From Inediibacterium massiliense (GTDB lineage: Bacteria > Bacillota > Clostridia > Peptostreptococcales > Thermotaleaceae), in the NCBI RefSeq assembly GCF_001282725.1, contig NZ_LN876586.1:335009-399008 (forward strand): a stretch of DNA of 64,000 nt. Direction: 5' to 3'. Shown piece after piece: positions 31,949 through 41,663 of this stretch (its first letter is position 1; each line of letters starts with the position of its first letter). Under the pieces are notes generated by a model that saw only the letters and a list, made by a program, of their open reading frames with translations, did no database searches and was not told the DNA's origin. A program made the position numbers and the translations under genes.

Positions 31949-31987
31949 GAAGTATTCATGGGGGATACCCCATGGGCTGCTTCACTA
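31949..31987 (+). promoter_or_regulatory. Stem-loop between secY and adk
   Basis: CATGGGG (31957-31963) and CCCCATG (31968-31974) form a 7-bp stem with loop GATA; outer GAAG/CTTC pairing can extend it. It is GC-rich for this genome. No T tract follows. Possible processing or translational control site. Confidence 0.5.
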
Positions 31988-32007
31988 TAATTTAGGAGAT
32001 GATTATA

Positions 32008-32652
32008 ATGAGATTAATCTTATTAGGGCCTCCAGGGGCAGGTAAAGGAACACAAGCTTCATCCATTGTAGAAAAGTTTGCTATACCTCATATATCAACA
32101 GGAGATATTTTTAGAAAAAATATCAAAGAAGGAACGGATTTAGGTAAAAAGGCAAAAGAATATATGGATCAAGGGCTTTTGGTTCCAGATGAATTAGTAG
32201 TAGCTATTGTAGAAGATAGACTACAAGAACAAGATTGTAAAAATGGTTTCTTACTTGATGGATTTCCAAGAACAGTAAAGCAAGCGGAAGCATTAGATCA
32301 AGTCCTTGCAAAGATGAATGTAGCAATTGATAAAACTATCAATGTAGATGTAGATAAAGAAATGTTAGTAGAAAGAGCTGTGGGAAGAAGAATTTGCAAA
32401 AGTTGTGGAGCGACATTTCATGTGAAGTTTAATCCTCCTCAAAAAGAAGGAGTATGCGATAAATGTGGTGAAACTCTTCAACAAAGAGCAGATGATACAA
32501 AAGAAACTGTTTCAAGAAGAATTGAAGTATATTTAAATGAAACACAGCCTCTTATCGATTACTATAATAAAAAGCAAATTCTTGTTACCATTGATGGACA
32601 ACAAGAAATCAGCAAGGTATTTAAAGATATCTTAACTGCTTTAGGAGCGTAA
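32008..32652 (+). CDS. adk: Adenylate kinase
   Basis: Catalyses ATP + AMP = 2 ADP. The 214-residue protein has the P-loop GPPGAGKG (residues 7-14), [12 protein letters not shown] and a zinc-binding LID with two CxxC pairs (CKSC and CDKC near residues 130-151). ATG 32008 fits SD TTAGGAGA; a longer reading from 31999 overlaps that SD. Position between secY and map is standard for Firmicutes. Confidence 0.97.
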   Translation: MRLILLGPPGAGKGTQASSIVEKFAIPHISTGDIFRKNIKEGTDLGKKAKEYMDQGLLVPDELVVAIVEDRLQEQDCKNGFLLDGFPRTVKQAEALDQVLAKMNVAIDKTINVDVDKEMLVERAVGRRICKSCGATFHVKFNPPQKEGVCDKCGETLQQRADDTKETVSRRIEVYLNETQPLIDYYNKKQILVTIDGQQEISKVFKDILTALGA

Positions 32653-32656
32653 TAAA

Positions 32657-33406
32657 ATGATTATTATAAAGTCAAGTGAAGAAATTGAATATATGAAAGA
32701 AGCAGGAAAAATTGTAGCTTATACACATGAAGTTGTAAAAGAGGCTATACGTCCTGGGATTACAACGAAAGAATTAGATGAGATTGCAGAAAAAGAAATA
32801 AAAAAACATAAAGCGATCCCTACGTTTAAAGGCTATAATGGATTTCCCGCAAGTATTTGTGCTTCTATTAATGAAGAAGTTGTTCACGGAATACCCGGAT
32901 TAAAAACCTTAAAGGATGGCGATATTATAAGTATAGACATTGGAGCTCTCTATAAAGGTTATAATGGTGATTCAGCAAAAACTCATCCTGTAGGAAAAGT
33001 AAGTGATGAAGCTTTAAGGCTCATTGAAGTTACAAAACAAAGCTTTTATGAAGGATTGAAATTTTGCAGAGAAGGCTATAGGTTATCTGATATTTCTCAT
33101 GCAGTTCAATTATATGTAGAAAACAATGGATTTTCTGTAGTGAGAGACTATGTAGGACATGGAATTGGACAACAAATGCATGAAGATCCGCAGATTCCAA
33201 ATTTTGGACCTCCAGGAAAGGGACCTAGACTTCAAGAAGGAATGACTATAGCTATAGAGCCAATGGTGAATATGGGAACTCATAAAGTGAAGGTTTTACA
33301 AGATAATTGGACAGTTATTACTTTAGATCAAAAACCTTCAGCTCATTATGAGCATAGTATAGCCATTACAAAAGATGATCCAATCATCCTAACTACCCTT
33401 TCATAA
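32657..33406 (+). CDS. map: Methionine aminopeptidase, type I
   Basis: Removes the N-terminal methionine from new proteins. The 249-residue protein has all metal ligands of the family: D94, D105, H168, E201 and E232, plus H77 of the substrate pocket. It follows adk by 4 bases without a strong SD, suggesting coupled translation. Confidence 0.97.
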   Translation: MIIIKSSEEIEYMKEAGKIVAYTHEVVKEAIRPGITTKELDEIAEKEIKKHKAIPTFKGYNGFPASICASINEEVVHGIPGLKTLKDGDIISIDIGALYKGYNGDSAKTHPVGKVSDEALRLIEVTKQSFYEGLKFCREGYRLSDISHAVQLYVENNGFSVVRDYVGHGIGQQMHEDPQIPNFGPPGKGPRLQEGMTIAIEPMVNMGTHKVKVLQDNWTVITLDQKPSAHYEHSIAITKDDPIILTTLS

Positions 33407-33424
33407 GGGCAAAGAGGTGAAAAA

Positions 33425-33703
33425 GTGAATAATATTCATGAAGTTTCAATAGGTCAGATTGTAAAATCTAAAGCCGGAAGAGATCAAGACAGATTATTTA
33501 TTGTGATAGACATTATAGATGATCAATATGTTTTAGTTTCTGATGGAGACCTTAGAAAAATTGATAAGGCAAAGAAAAAAAAGGTGAAGCATTTAGCAAA
33601 ATATAATATAATTAGTGAAGAAGTGAAAAACAGAGTTAAAAAAGGTGAAAAAATCACCAATCTGTTTTTAAGGCGTGAATTGGAAAAACTGGGTCTTCGC
33701 TAA
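33425..33703 (+). CDS. KOW-domain RNA-binding protein related to L14e
   Basis: A 92-residue basic protein from GTG 33425, with SD AGAGGTGAA. The N-terminal half (VSIGQIVKSKAGRDQDRLFI, then VLVSDGDLRKIDKAKKKKVK) is a KOW-like fold resembling eukaryotic/archaeal L14e. Firmicutes carry such a gene between map and infA. The role is unproven; an rRNA or ribosome-associated job is inferred from context. Confidence 0.85.
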   Translation: MNNIHEVSIGQIVKSKAGRDQDRLFIVIDIIDDQYVLVSDGDLRKIDKAKKKKVKHLAKYNIISEEVKNRVKKGEKITNLFLRRELEKLGLR

Positions 33704-33705
33704 CC

Positions 33706-33730
33706 TAGGAATGGGAGGTTTAATTTCCTA
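33706..33730 (+). promoter_or_regulatory. infA SD presented in a hairpin loop
   Basis: TAGGAA (33706-33711) pairs with TTCCTA (33725-33730), the last base touching the ATG at 33731. The SD GGGAGG (33713-33718) lies in the loop, 12 bases from the start codon. This fold could tune infA translation. Confidence 0.45.
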
Positions 33731-33949
33731 ATGGCAAAGAATGATGTTATAGAGGTTCAAGGTAAAGTCGTTGAAGCTCTGCCGAATGCCATGTTTAAAG
33801 TAGAACTAGAAAACGGACATGAGATACTAGCACACATTTCTGGTAAGCTTCGTATGAACTTTATCAGGATACTGCCTGGTGATATGGTAACAGTAGAACT
33901 ATCCCCTTATGATTTGACAAGGGGGAGAATTACTTGGCGAGGCAAGTGA
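33731..33949 (+). CDS. infA: Translation initiation factor IF-1
   Basis: Binds the 30S A site during initiation. The 72-residue OB-fold protein reads [20 protein letters not shown], then [20 protein letters not shown]. Its place between map/KOW and rpmJ is conserved. Confidence 0.97.
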   Translation: MAKNDVIEVQGKVVEALPNAMFKVELENGHEILAHISGKLRMNFIRILPGDMVTVELSPYDLTRGRITWRGK

Positions 33950-33965
33950 TTAAGGAGGGATAACA

Positions 33966-34079
33966 GTGAAAGTTAGAGCATCCGTAAAACCTATATGTGA
34001 AAAATGCAAAATTATCAAAAGAAAAGGTAAAGTAATGGTAATTTGTGAAAATCCTAAACATAAACAAAAACAAGGTTAA
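33966..34079 (+). CDS. rpmJ: 50S ribosomal protein L36
   Basis: The 37-residue zinc ribbon protein [14 protein letters not shown] with a later C and H (residues 11, 14, 27 and 32) that complete the metal site. GTG 33966 follows SD AAGGAGGG. Confidence 0.95.
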   Translation: MKVRASVKPICEKCKIIKRKGKVMVICENPKHKQKQG

Positions 34080-34228
34080 TGGATAGGCTAGTATATAAAA
34101 AATTATTAGACAGCAATATTAGTTTATAGGTGTGCGGCTGTGTTTCAAAAGTTTGGAACAACTTATAACTAATATTCATATATAAATGTAATTTTATAGG
34201 AGCATAGATTTGGGAGGTGTAAAACAAA
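34080..34228 (+). other. Gap between rpmJ and rpsM
   Basis: A 149-base spacer in an otherwise compact cluster. A weak GTTTC/GGAAC pairing lies near 34141-34159. No promoter with good spacing was found. It could host an internal promoter or S4-type regulatory fold of the alpha operon, but nothing specific is supported. Confidence 0.3.
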
Positions 34229-34594
34229 ATGGCAAGAATCGCTGGTATTGACTTACCAAGAGATAAAAGAGTTGAAATAGGACTAACATATATCTTTGGT
34301 ATAGGCAGAAAAACATCTAATAAAATATTAGCAGAAGCAGGAGTGAATCCTGATACAAGAGTGAGAGATCTTACTGAAGATGAAGTAGGTAAATTAAGAC
34401 AAATTATAGACACATATCAGGTTGAAGGAGATCTTCGCCGTGAAATTTCCCTAAATATAAAAAGATTAAAAGAAATTGGTTGTTATAGAGGAATTCGTCA
34501 TAGAAAAGGTCTTCCAGTAAGAGGTCAAAAAACTAAAACAAATGCTAGAACTAGAAAAGGACCTAAAAAAACTGTTGGACGTAAGAAGAAATAG
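34229..34594 (+). CDS. rpsM: 30S ribosomal protein S13
   Basis: 30S head protein contacting P-site tRNA and the 50S. The 121-residue protein opens [20 protein letters not shown] and contains [20 protein letters not shown] and a basic tail. SD GGGAGGTG. First gene of the alpha group. Confidence 0.97.
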   Translation: MARIAGIDLPRDKRVEIGLTYIFGIGRKTSNKILAEAGVNPDTRVRDLTEDEVGKLRQIIDTYQVEGDLRREISLNIKRLKEIGCYRGIRHRKGLPVRGQKTKTNARTRKGPKKTVGRKKK

Positions 34595-34613
34595 GTAAAG
34601 GAGGGCGAATGAC

Positions 34614-35015
34614 ATGGTAGCCAAAAAGGCAGATAAAAGAGGTCGTAGAAAAAGACGCGAACGCAAAAATATAGAACGCGGTCAAGCACATATTCAATCA
34701 ACATTTAATAATACAATTGTAACACTTACAGATTTACAAGGAAATGCTTTATCATGGGCTAGTGCAGGTGGACTAGGCTTTAAAGGATCAAGAAAATCTA
34801 CTCCTTTTGCAGCTCAAATGGCAGCAGAAGAAGCAGCAAAATCTGCTATGGAACATGGACTAAAAACAGTAGAAGTTTTTGTTAAAGGACCAGGAGCAGG
34901 AAGAGAAGCAGCAATTAGAGCACTTCAAACAGCAGGACTTGAAATTAACTCTATCAAAGACGTTACTCCAATTCCACACAATGGATGTAGACCACCAAAA
35001 CGTAGAAGAGTTTAA
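34614..35015 (+). CDS. rpsK: 30S ribosomal protein S11
   Basis: Platform protein near the E site. The 133-residue protein has the basic N-terminus [20 protein letters not shown], then [16 protein letters not shown] and the closing [29 protein letters not shown]. Confidence 0.97.
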   Translation: MVAKKADKRGRRKRRERKNIERGQAHIQSTFNNTIVTLTDLQGNALSWASAGGLGFKGSRKSTPFAAQMAAEEAAKSAMEHGLKTVEVFVKGPGAGREAAIRALQTAGLEINSIKDVTPIPHNGCRPPKRRRV

Positions 35016-35038
35016 TAAGATTAGGAGGTGTAAAAATA

Positions 35039-35659
35039 ATGGCAAGATATACAGGACCATCTTGCAGACTTTGTCGTAGAGAAGGACAAAAGCTGTATTT
35101 AAAAGGTGAAAGATGTTATTCAGATAAATGTGCAGTAAGCAAAAGAGGATATGCACCAGGACAACATGGGCAAGGAAGAAAAAAATTATCTAACTATGGC
35201 TTACAATTAAGAGAAAAACAAAAAGCAAAAAGATATTATGGATTGTTAGAAACTCAATTTAGAAAATATTTTGATAGAGCTGAAACGCTTGCAGGAATTA
35301 CAGGGGAGAACTTATTAAGACTTCTTGAAACAAGATTAGACAATGTAGTATACAGAATGGGATTCGGAACATCTAGAAAAGAAGCTAGACAATTAGTAAG
35401 ACATGGACATTTTACAGTAAATGGTAAAAAAGTAGATATTCCATCTTACGAAGTTTCTGTAGGAGATGTAATCAAAGTAAAAGAAAAAAGTGTAAGTTCA
35501 CCTAAATTTAAAGAAATGGCAGAAGCAGCTACAACTGTGCCAAAATGGATAGAAACAAATTCTGAAAATTTAGAAGGAAAAGTTGTTTCTCTTCCAGTAA
35601 GAGAAGATGTTGATCTTCCAATCTTAGAGCATTTAATTGTCGAGTTGTATTCAAGATAA
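35039..35659 (+). CDS. rpsD: 30S ribosomal protein S4, zinc-binding form
   Basis: Assembly initiator and mRNA helicase component. The 206-residue protein has cysteines C9, C12, C26 and C31, forming the zinc site of the C+ type, and an S4 RNA-binding domain ([20 protein letters not shown]). In B. subtilis S4 represses its own gene; here rpsD is in the alpha operon instead. Confidence 0.97.
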   Translation: MARYTGPSCRLCRREGQKLYLKGERCYSDKCAVSKRGYAPGQHGQGRKKLSNYGLQLREKQKAKRYYGLLETQFRKYFDRAETLAGITGENLLRLLETRLDNVVYRMGFGTSRKEARQLVRHGHFTVNGKKVDIPSYEVSVGDVIKVKEKSVSSPKFKEMAEAATTVPKWIETNSENLEGKVVSLPVREDVDLPILEHLIVELYSR

Positions 35660-35725
35660 TAATGTTTAGAATCAGTTACCCTCATCAAGTATAAATAGAA
35701 AAGTTATAAGGAGGGTTAAAGAGGT

Positions 35726-36673
35726 ATGATTGAAATAGAAAAGCCTAAAATAGAATGCGTAGAACTAAACCCAGACAATACTTATGGAAAATTTGTAGTA
35801 GAGCCTCTAGAAAGAGGCTATGGAATTACGCTGGGAAATAGTTTACGAAGAATATTGCTTTCATCTTTACCAGGTGTTGCAGTTACATCTGTAAAGATAG
35901 ATGGTGTACTTCATGAATTTTCAACAGTTCCTGGAGTAAAAGAAGATATAACAGAAATTATATTAAACCTAAAGGAATTATCTGCAATGCTTTATTCTGA
36001 TGAACCAAAAATAGTTAGAATTGAAGCACAAGGACCTGGCAAAGTAACTGCTGGAGACATTATTGCAGATGCTGATGTGGAAATATTAAATTCTGATCTT
36101 CATATTGCCACTTTGGAAGATGATGCAAAGCTTGTGATGGAAATAACCCTTTCTAAGGGTAGAGGGTATGTTCCTGCAGAAAACAATAAAACACCTGGAA
36201 TGCCTATTGGTGTATTACCAGTTGACTCCATATACACACCAGTTAAAAAAGTTAGCTATCATGTAGAAAATACAAGAGTGGGTCAAGTAACAGACTATGA
36301 TAAACTTACATTAGAAGTATGGACGGATGGTAGTATTAAACCAGATGAAGGAGTCTCTCTAGGAGCTAAAATTATGAATGATCATTTAAGATTATTCATT
36401 GATTTGACAGATCATGTAGATAATGTAGAGATCATGGTAGAAAAAGAAGAAGATAAAAAAGAAAAAGTTATGGAAATGACTATTGAAGAACTTGAACTTT
36501 CTGTAAGATCTTATAACTGTTTAAAAAGAGCAGGGATCAATACAGTAGAAGAGCTAACGGATAAATCAGAAGAAGACATGATGAAAGTAAGAAATTTAGG
36601 TAAAAAATCCCTTGAAGAGGTACAGCAGAAACTAGAAGAACTTGGTTTAGGCTTAAAACCTAGTGAGGAATAG
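35726..36673 (+). CDS. rpoA: DNA-directed RNA polymerase alpha subunit
   Basis: Assembly scaffold of RNA polymerase and activator contact. The 315-residue protein has the N-terminal dimer domain ([20 protein letters not shown]) and the C-terminal HhH domain ([20 protein letters not shown]). SD AAGGAGGG. Located between rpsD and rplQ as usual. Confidence 0.98.
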   Translation: MIEIEKPKIECVELNPDNTYGKFVVEPLERGYGITLGNSLRRILLSSLPGVAVTSVKIDGVLHEFSTVPGVKEDITEIILNLKELSAMLYSDEPKIVRIEAQGPGKVTAGDIIADADVEILNSDLHIATLEDDAKLVMEITLSKGRGYVPAENNKTPGMPIGVLPVDSIYTPVKKVSYHVENTRVGQVTDYDKLTLEVWTDGSIKPDEGVSLGAKIMNDHLRLFIDLTDHVDNVEIMVEKEEDKKEKVMEMTIEELELSVRSYNCLKRAGINTVEELTDKSEEDMMKVRNLGKKSLEEVQQKLEELGLGLKPSEE

Positions 36674-36699
36674 TATAGTAGGTCAAAGGAGGGAAACAC

Positions 36700-37041
36700 A
36701 TGGCAGGACATCGTAAATTGGGCCGTCCAACTGCACATAGAAATTTGATGTTAAGAAATCTTGTTACAAGCCTGCTAAGAGAAGGGCGTATCAATACTAC
36801 TGAAACAAGAGCCAAAGAAATACGTAGACTTGCAGAAAAAATGATTACTCTTGGAAAAAGAGGAGATTTACATGCAAAACGTCAAGCTTTAGCTTATATA
36901 TTTGATGAAACAGTAGTAAAAAAAGTATTTGATGAATTAGCACCAAAATATGCAGAAAGAAATGGCGGATATACAAGAATTTTAAAGGTAGGACCTCGTA
37001 GAGGAGATGCCGCTGAAATGGTTATTATAGAATTAGTGTAG
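36700..37041 (+). CDS. rplQ: 50S ribosomal protein L17
   Basis: The 113-residue protein opens [20 protein letters not shown] and ends [19 protein letters not shown]. It closes the supercluster and is followed at once by a strong terminator. Confidence 0.97.
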   Translation: MAGHRKLGRPTAHRNLMLRNLVTSLLREGRINTTETRAKEIRRLAEKMITLGKRGDLHAKRQALAYIFDETVVKKVFDELAPKYAERNGGYTRILKVGPRRGDAAEMVIIELV

Positions 37042-37071
37042 GGATTAAGTATATACTTAATCCTTTTTTTT
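37042..37071 (+). terminator. Terminator of the S10-spc-alpha supercluster
   Basis: GGATTAAGTAT and ATACTTAATCC (37042-37063) form a perfect stem directly after the rplQ stop, followed by eight T residues. Confidence 0.95.
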
Positions 37072-37092
37072 GAGCATTTTATCATAAAGATA

Positions 37093-37121
37093 TTGACTTA
37101 TTCTATTGAATGGTTTATTAT
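37093..37121 (+). promoter_or_regulatory. Sigma-A promoter of the trpP T-box transcript
   Basis: TTGACT (37093-37098), 17 bases, TATTAT (37116-37121). Confidence 0.75.
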
Positions 37122-37150
37122 AAATAGTAACTAAAAAATGAAATTCAACG

Positions 37151-37402
37151 ATCAGGAGTAGTAATCAGAAAATCTAACTTATAGCGAGTCGGAGATAGTG
37201 AAAGTCCGATAGGATGATATCTGATGAATGGACCTGTAAGAAGCTAGGTGAAGTAAGAGTAGCCCATGCCGGGAGTTTCCCGTTATAGGAACAGGATATC
37301 GAGTAAACTCCGTATCTGTAAAGAGAGACATAATTGTCTAATTTGGGTGGTACCGCGGAATATAAACCTTTCGTCCCTATATGGGGATTGGAAGGTTTTT
37401 TT
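37151..37402 (+). ncRNA. T-box riboswitch, tryptophan specific (UGG specifier)
   Basis: A tRNA-sensing leader. The invariant T-box sequence TGGGTGGTACCGCGG is at 37344-37358, and a terminator stem (AACCTT/AAGGTT with TCCC/GGGGA, near 37364-37397) ends in seven T residues. Stem I pairs CAGG (37154-37157) with CCTG (37233-37236) and TCAGA (37166-37170) with TCTGA (37220-37224). The specifier loop between these holds TGG at 37229-37231 followed by A, as is usual. Uncharged tRNA-Trp would stabilise the antiterminator and switch on the downstream gene, which is a tryptophan transporter. Confidence 0.93.
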
Positions 37403-37475
37403 GTTATTTAGAAAATTATATAAATGAATAAATTGTGTATAATTTTAGAAAGAAAGATTTTCATCAAATTTTAAG

Positions 37476-37552
37476 CAACGGAAATTCTGAATGAAATGTA
37501 AGAATTTCGTTGGCGCCATGAGCAATTCCGATAGGAATATGAGAATTTTTTT
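37476..37552 (+). promoter_or_regulatory. Second leader element between T-box and trpP
   Basis: CAACG-g-AAATTCT (37476-37488) pairs with AGAATTTCGTTG (37501-37512), leaving one bulged G. A GGCGCC palindrome and a small ATTCC-GATA-GGAAT stem (37525-37538) follow, then AGAATTTTTTT ending at 37552. The AAATTCT strand could also pair with the later AGAATTT (37542-37548), so two folds compete. The T run suggests an attenuator, but no known family is recognised. Confidence 0.5.
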
Positions 37553-37577
37553 ATTTGTAAAAAAGGAGGTGATTGAT

Positions 37578-37621
37578 ATGTTGTGAACAGAAGAAGACTG
37601 GAAAATAGATCAAACAAATAA
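37578..37621 (+). other. Minimal upstream ORF behind a perfect SD
   Basis: AAGGAGGTGAT (37563-37573), a perfect match to the anti-SD, precedes ATG-TTG-TGA (37578-37586), a two-codon ORF. An overlapping GTG at 37583 would give a 12-residue peptide ending at 37621, with no Trp codon. Neither looks like an ordinary gene, yet a perfect SD in this position is striking. Confidence 0.4.
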
Positions 37622-37650
37622 AATAAAAAACAAAAAAGGAGATGTTTTAA

Positions 37651-38172
37651 ATGGGATTAAGAAAAAATATGATCACAGCATTATTAATTGCCTTAGGATT
37701 TATATTACGTCAGGTTGTACCAGGTTCTATTGGAGGAATGTCTTTTGATATTGTATTATCTATGATGTTTATTTGCCTAATCATAGATGAAAGTTTTAAA
37801 GGAGCATTGCTTACGGCTTTTTTAGGAGGAGTGATTACTGCTATGACTACTACTTTTCCAGGAGGGCAGATTCCTAATTTAATAGATAAAATAGTTACTT
37901 GCATTGTTTTATTTTTAGTGATAAAGATTATGGGACATTTGAAAAATAATATAATAGGAGTGGGAATATTAGCTTTTATAGGAACAATAGTAAGTGGAGG
38001 AGTATTTCTTTTATCAGCAAGCTATTTAGTAGGTCTTCCTGCCCCTCTTAAAGCTTTGTTTATAGGAGTAGTACTTCCGGCTACGATTATGAATATAGGG
38101 ATTACTGTTGTAGTATATAAAGCAGTAAAAGTGTCATTGAAAGCTTTAGGACTTCATTATATACATGAATAA
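37651..38172 (+). CDS. trpP: Tryptophan transporter TrpP
   Basis: A 173-residue integral membrane protein with about five to six spans. The TTTFPGGQIPNLIDK segment (about residues 69-83) closely resembles the TrpP/YhaG family of tryptophan transporters. The upstream Trp T-box independently supports tryptophan as substrate. SD AAAAGGAGATG. It stands before an ECF energising module and has the size of an ECF S-component; whether it uses that module is unknown. Confidence 0.88.
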   Translation: MGLRKNMITALLIALGFILRQVVPGSIGGMSFDIVLSMMFICLIIDESFKGALLTAFLGGVITAMTTTFPGGQIPNLIDKIVTCIVLFLVIKIMGHLKNNIIGVGILAFIGTIVSGGVFLLSASYLVGLPAPLKALFIGVVLPATIMNIGITVVVYKAVKVSLKALGLHYIHE

Positions 38173-38204
38173 ACTTAAAGGGATTTGTCAATCCCTGAGT
38201 TTGT
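38173..38204 (+). terminator. Terminator-like hairpin after trpP
   Basis: AAGGGATT pairs with AATCCCT around loop TGTC, with an outer AAACT/AGTTT match. The T run is short. The rest of the gap to 38321 is A/T-rich with nothing further recognised. Confidence 0.55.
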
Positions 38205-38321
38205 TACAATATACTTTGTTAACAGTCTGAGGGTTTTGTTGATTTTTCTAAATACAAGTTTATGTAAATTTAAAAAATTGGATTTTTGGTAAACTATATG
38301 AAATAAAAAAAGAACAATCTA

Positions 38322-38350
38322 TTGGTATTCTTATTTATACGAGGTATAAT
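38322..38350 (+). promoter_or_regulatory. Sigma-A promoter of ecfA1-ecfA2-ecfT-truA
   Basis: TTGGTA (38322-38327), 17 bases, TATAAT (38345-38350), 33 bases before ecfA1. Confidence 0.75.
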
Positions 38351-38383
38351 ATATAGGTATACTATAGGTGAAGGACGGATACT

Positions 38384-39220
38384 ATGAAGAACATTATTGA
38401 AATAAAAGACCTTATATATGAATATAGAAAAGATGAACATGAAAAGGTACAGGCACTTAAGGGTGTTACATTAAATGTAGAGCCAGGAGAATTTTTAGTA
38501 GTCATAGGTCACAATGGCTCAGGAAAATCTACTATGGCAAAGCATATTAATGCACTGCTCCTTCCTAGTGGAGGAAAAGTTTGTGTAAAAGGCTTAGATA
38601 CCTTAGATGAGTCAAAATTATGGAATATAAGACAAAGTGCAGGAATGGTTTTTCAAAATCCAGATAATCAAATAGTAGCTACTGTAGTAGAAGAAGATGT
38701 TGCCTTTGGTCTTGAAAATTTAGGAATTCCTCCAAGTGAGATAAGAGATAGAGTAGATCGGGCTCTAAAGGCTGTAGGGATGTATGGATTTAGGAAAAAG
38801 GGTCCTCATCTATTGTCAGGAGGACAAAAGCAAAGAGTAGCTATTGCAGGTGTCATTGCTATGAAACCAGAATGTATTATATTAGATGAACCTACAGCTA
38901 TGCTTGACCCATCTGGAAGAAAAGAAGTAATGGATACGATTCACAGACTCAATAAAGAAGAGGGAATTACTATTGTTCATATTACTCATTATATGGATGA
39001 GGCAGTATGTGCTGATCGAGTAATTGTTATGGAAGATGGAAATATGGTATTAGAGGGAAGTCCTAAGAAAGTTTTCTCCCAAGTAAATACTTTAAAACAA
39101 TTGGGCTTAGATGTGCCTCAAGTTACAGAGCTTGCTTATCAATTAAAAAAAGAAGGAATTTCAATTCCTACGGATATACTAACAATAGATGAGATGGTGG
39201 AATATTTATGTCAATTTTAA
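38384..39220 (+). CDS. ecfA1: ECF transporter ATPase EcfA1
   Basis: One of two ATPases of the energy-coupling-factor module that powers vitamin and metal S-components. The 278-residue protein has Walker [10 protein letters not shown] (42-50), the Q-loop [10 protein letters not shown], signature LLSGGQKQR and Walker [10 protein letters not shown]. It overlaps ecfA2 by 13 bases, so translation is probably coupled. Confidence 0.96.
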   Translation: MKNIIEIKDLIYEYRKDEHEKVQALKGVTLNVEPGEFLVVIGHNGSGKSTMAKHINALLLPSGGKVCVKGLDTLDESKLWNIRQSAGMVFQNPDNQIVATVVEEDVAFGLENLGIPPSEIRDRVDRALKAVGMYGFRKKGPHLLSGGQKQRVAIAGVIAMKPECIILDEPTAMLDPSGRKEVMDTIHRLNKEEGITIVHITHYMDEAVCADRVIVMEDGNMVLEGSPKKVFSQVNTLKQLGLDVPQVTELAYQLKKEGISIPTDILTIDEMVEYLCQF

Positions 39221-40062
39221 TAGAAAATTTAACTCATATATATAATCCAAATACTCCTTTTGAAACCACAGCTTTAAATAATGTAAATGTGGAGATAGAA
39301 AAGGGTGAGTTTATAGGTTTGATAGGACATACAGGATCAGGAAAATCAACACTGATTCAACATCTAAATGGACTTTTAAAGCCTTCATCAGGGAAAATTA
39401 TCATTAATGACTTTGATATTACAAAAAAAGGAGTATCTCTAAAAGAAATAAGGCAAAGAGTAGGTCTTGTTTTTCAGTATCCAGAGCATCAACTCTTTGA
39501 AGAGACTGTATATAAAGATGTAGCCTTTGGCCCTATGAATTTGGGACTTACAGAAAAAGAAATAGATAAAAGAGTGAAAGAATCTATAGAACTTGTAGGA
39601 CTTTCCTTTGAAGATGTAAAGGATAGATCTCCTTTTGAATTAAGTGGAGGTCAAAAGAGAAGAGTAGCTATTGCAGGTGTAGTGGCTATGAAGCCTGAGG
39701 TATTAATATTAGATGAACCGACTGCAGGCCTTGATCCTAAGTCAAGAGATGAAGTATTAAATCAAATTAAAATTCTTCATGAAAAATATAAAATAACCAT
39801 TATTTTGGTCTCTCATAGTATGGAGGATATTGCAAGATTAGTAGATAAAATCTTTGTTATGCATCAAGGAAATTTAGTTCTTACAGGAGAGCCTAAAGAA
39901 GTCTTTAGTAAGGCTGAGTATTTAGAAAGCTTAGGATTAGGAGTTCCACAGATTACAAATTTAATGAAGAAATTAAAAAAAATAGGTAAAGATATCACAG
40001 AAGATATTTTTACAGTTGAAGATGCAAAACATGAGATATTAAAGTTGATAAGGGGAAAATAA
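39208..40062 (+). CDS. ecfA2: ECF transporter ATPase EcfA2
   Basis: Second ATPase of the module, 284 residues. Walker [11 protein letters not shown]-loop [13 protein letters not shown], signature ELSGGQKRR and Walker [13 protein letters not shown] are all present. It ends one base before the ecfT start. Confidence 0.96.
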   Translation: MSILIENLTHIYNPNTPFETTALNNVNVEIEKGEFIGLIGHTGSGKSTLIQHLNGLLKPSSGKIIINDFDITKKGVSLKEIRQRVGLVFQYPEHQLFEETVYKDVAFGPMNLGLTEKEIDKRVKESIELVGLSFEDVKDRSPFELSGGQKRRVAIAGVVAMKPEVLILDEPTAGLDPKSRDEVLNQIKILHEKYKITIILVSHSMEDIARLVDKIFVMHQGNLVLTGEPKEVFSKAEYLESLGLGVPQITNLMKKLKKIGKDITEDIFTVEDAKHEILKLIRGK

Positions 40063-40063
40063 T

Positions 40064-40861
40064 ATGTTAAAGGACATTACTATAGGACAATATTATCCAG
40101 TAGATTCTATCATTCATAGATTAGATCCAAGGATAAAAATTCTTTCTACATTTGCTTATATTTTAGCTTTATTTATTGTAAAGGATTTTACAGCTTATTT
40201 ATATCCAGTAATTTTCTTAGGAGGAGTAGTGATTCTTTCGAAGGTACCACCTTCTTATATGTTAAGGGGACTCAAACCATTATTTTTAATTATTATTCTT
40301 ACTTTTAGCATTAATATATTTATGACCAAAGGAGAAGTTATATATGAGTTAGGGCCATTAGATATTACAAAAGAAGGATTACATCAAGCAATTTTTATGG
40401 CTTTAAGGCTTATATTATTAATTATAGGAACATCTCTTTTAACACTCACTACCTCTCCTATACAACTGACAGATGGAATAGAGAAACTTTTGAATCCATT
40501 TAAAAAAATAGGGGTTCCAGCTCATGAGTTATCTATGATGATGACTATTGCCTTAAGATTTATTCCTACTTTATTAGAAGAAACAGATAAGATCATGAAG
40601 GCACAAATGGCAAGAGGAGCTGACTTTGAAAGTGGAAATATATTAAATAGAGCGAAAAGTTTAGTACCTTTATTGGTCCCTTTATTTATTAGTGCTTTTA
40701 GAAGAGCAGATGAACTTGCTATGGCTATGGAAGCAAGATGCTATAGAGGAGGAGAAAATAGAACAAGAATGAAAGAATTGTCTTTTCATACGAGAGATTT
40801 TATTGCTTCATTTGTTACAATGAGTATGATTGTATTAATCATAGTAGATCGATTCATATAG
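40064..40861 (+). CDS. ecfT: ECF transporter transmembrane subunit EcfT
   Basis: Membrane scaffold that couples the ATPases to S-components. The 265-residue protein has about five to six hydrophobic spans and the coupling motifs MARGADFESG and, less typically, MEARCYRGG, where the more common Gly after Ala-Arg is Cys. This A1-A2-T-truA-rplM-rpsI order is conserved in Firmicutes. Confidence 0.95.
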   Translation: MLKDITIGQYYPVDSIIHRLDPRIKILSTFAYILALFIVKDFTAYLYPVIFLGGVVILSKVPPSYMLRGLKPLFLIIILTFSINIFMTKGEVIYELGPLDITKEGLHQAIFMALRLILLIIGTSLLTLTTSPIQLTDGIEKLLNPFKKIGVPAHELSMMMTIALRFIPTLLEETDKIMKAQMARGADFESGNILNRAKSLVPLLVPLFISAFRRADELAMAMEARCYRGGENRTRMKELSFHTRDFIASFVTMSMIVLIIVDRFI

Positions 40862-40872
40862 AAGGTGTGTAA

Positions 40873-41613
40873 ATGAAGAATGTAAAGATGATTATAGAAT
40901 ATGATGGAACAAATTTTTATGGATGGCAAAAACAAAAAAATGCAAGAACGGTACAAGAAGAAATAGAAAAAGCACTAGAGAGAATATTAAAAAAAAATGT
41001 AAAAATTAATGGATCTGGAAGAACAGATGCAGGGGTCCATGCACTAGGACAAGTGGCAAACTTTTGTGAAGATTTTACGATTCCTGTTGAAAAGATTCCT
41101 ATTGCTTTAAATTCTATTTTACCAGAGGATATTTCTATTACAGCTGCAAAAGAAGAAAATAAAAATTTTCATGCAAGATACGATGCTATAGGAAAAAAAT
41201 ATATATATAAAATATATAATGGTTCTGTAAGAAAGCCTATCTTTCGAAATTATTCTTATTTTGTTCCTCATTCATTAAATATAGAAGCTATGGAAAGGGC
41301 TTGTGAGTTTTTTATAGGAGAGTATGATTTTAAAGGATTTATGTCATCTGGAAGTAGCGTGATAGATACCAAAAGAATCATATATGAAATGAAATTATAT
41401 AAAAAAGATGAAATGATCATACTAGAAACAAAGGGAAATGGGTTTTTATATAATATGGTGCGTATTATAGCAGGAACTCTTATAGATGTAGGAAAAGAAA
41501 AAATAAATTATTTAGATATTTCAGATATTATAAAATCAGGGAATAGAAAAAAGGCAGGACATACAGCACCACCACAAGGATTGTATTTGTCAGAAGTTTA
41601 TTACAATCTTTAA
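40873..41613 (+). CDS. truA: tRNA pseudouridine(38-40) synthase TruA
   Basis: Modifies the anticodon arm of many tRNAs. The 246-residue protein has the catalytic aspartate in GSGRTDAGVHALGQ (residues about 48-61) and the later FLYNMVRIIAGTLIDVG motif. SD GAAGGTGTG precedes ATG 40873. Confidence 0.96.
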   Translation: MKNVKMIIEYDGTNFYGWQKQKNARTVQEEIEKALERILKKNVKINGSGRTDAGVHALGQVANFCEDFTIPVEKIPIALNSILPEDISITAAKEENKNFHARYDAIGKKYIYKIYNGSVRKPIFRNYSYFVPHSLNIEAMERACEFFIGEYDFKGFMSSGSSVIDTKRIIYEMKLYKKDEMIILETKGNGFLYNMVRIIAGTLIDVGKEKINYLDISDIIKSGNRKKAGHTAPPQGLYLSEVYYNL

Positions 41614-41620
41614 ATTTACC

Positions 41621-41649
41621 TTGACACACACGGGTCTATGTATTAAAAT
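41621..41649 (+). promoter_or_regulatory. Sigma-A promoter of rplM-rpsI
   Basis: TTGACA (41621-41626), 17 bases, TAAAAT (41644-41649), just after truA. Confidence 0.88.
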
Positions 41650-41663
41650 ATATTGGTGATATG

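Noticed and set aside
34054-34413. Antisense frame of 119 codons across the rpmJ-rpsM gap
   Set aside because: It overlaps the rpmJ end and rpsM, has no SD and no recognisable product.
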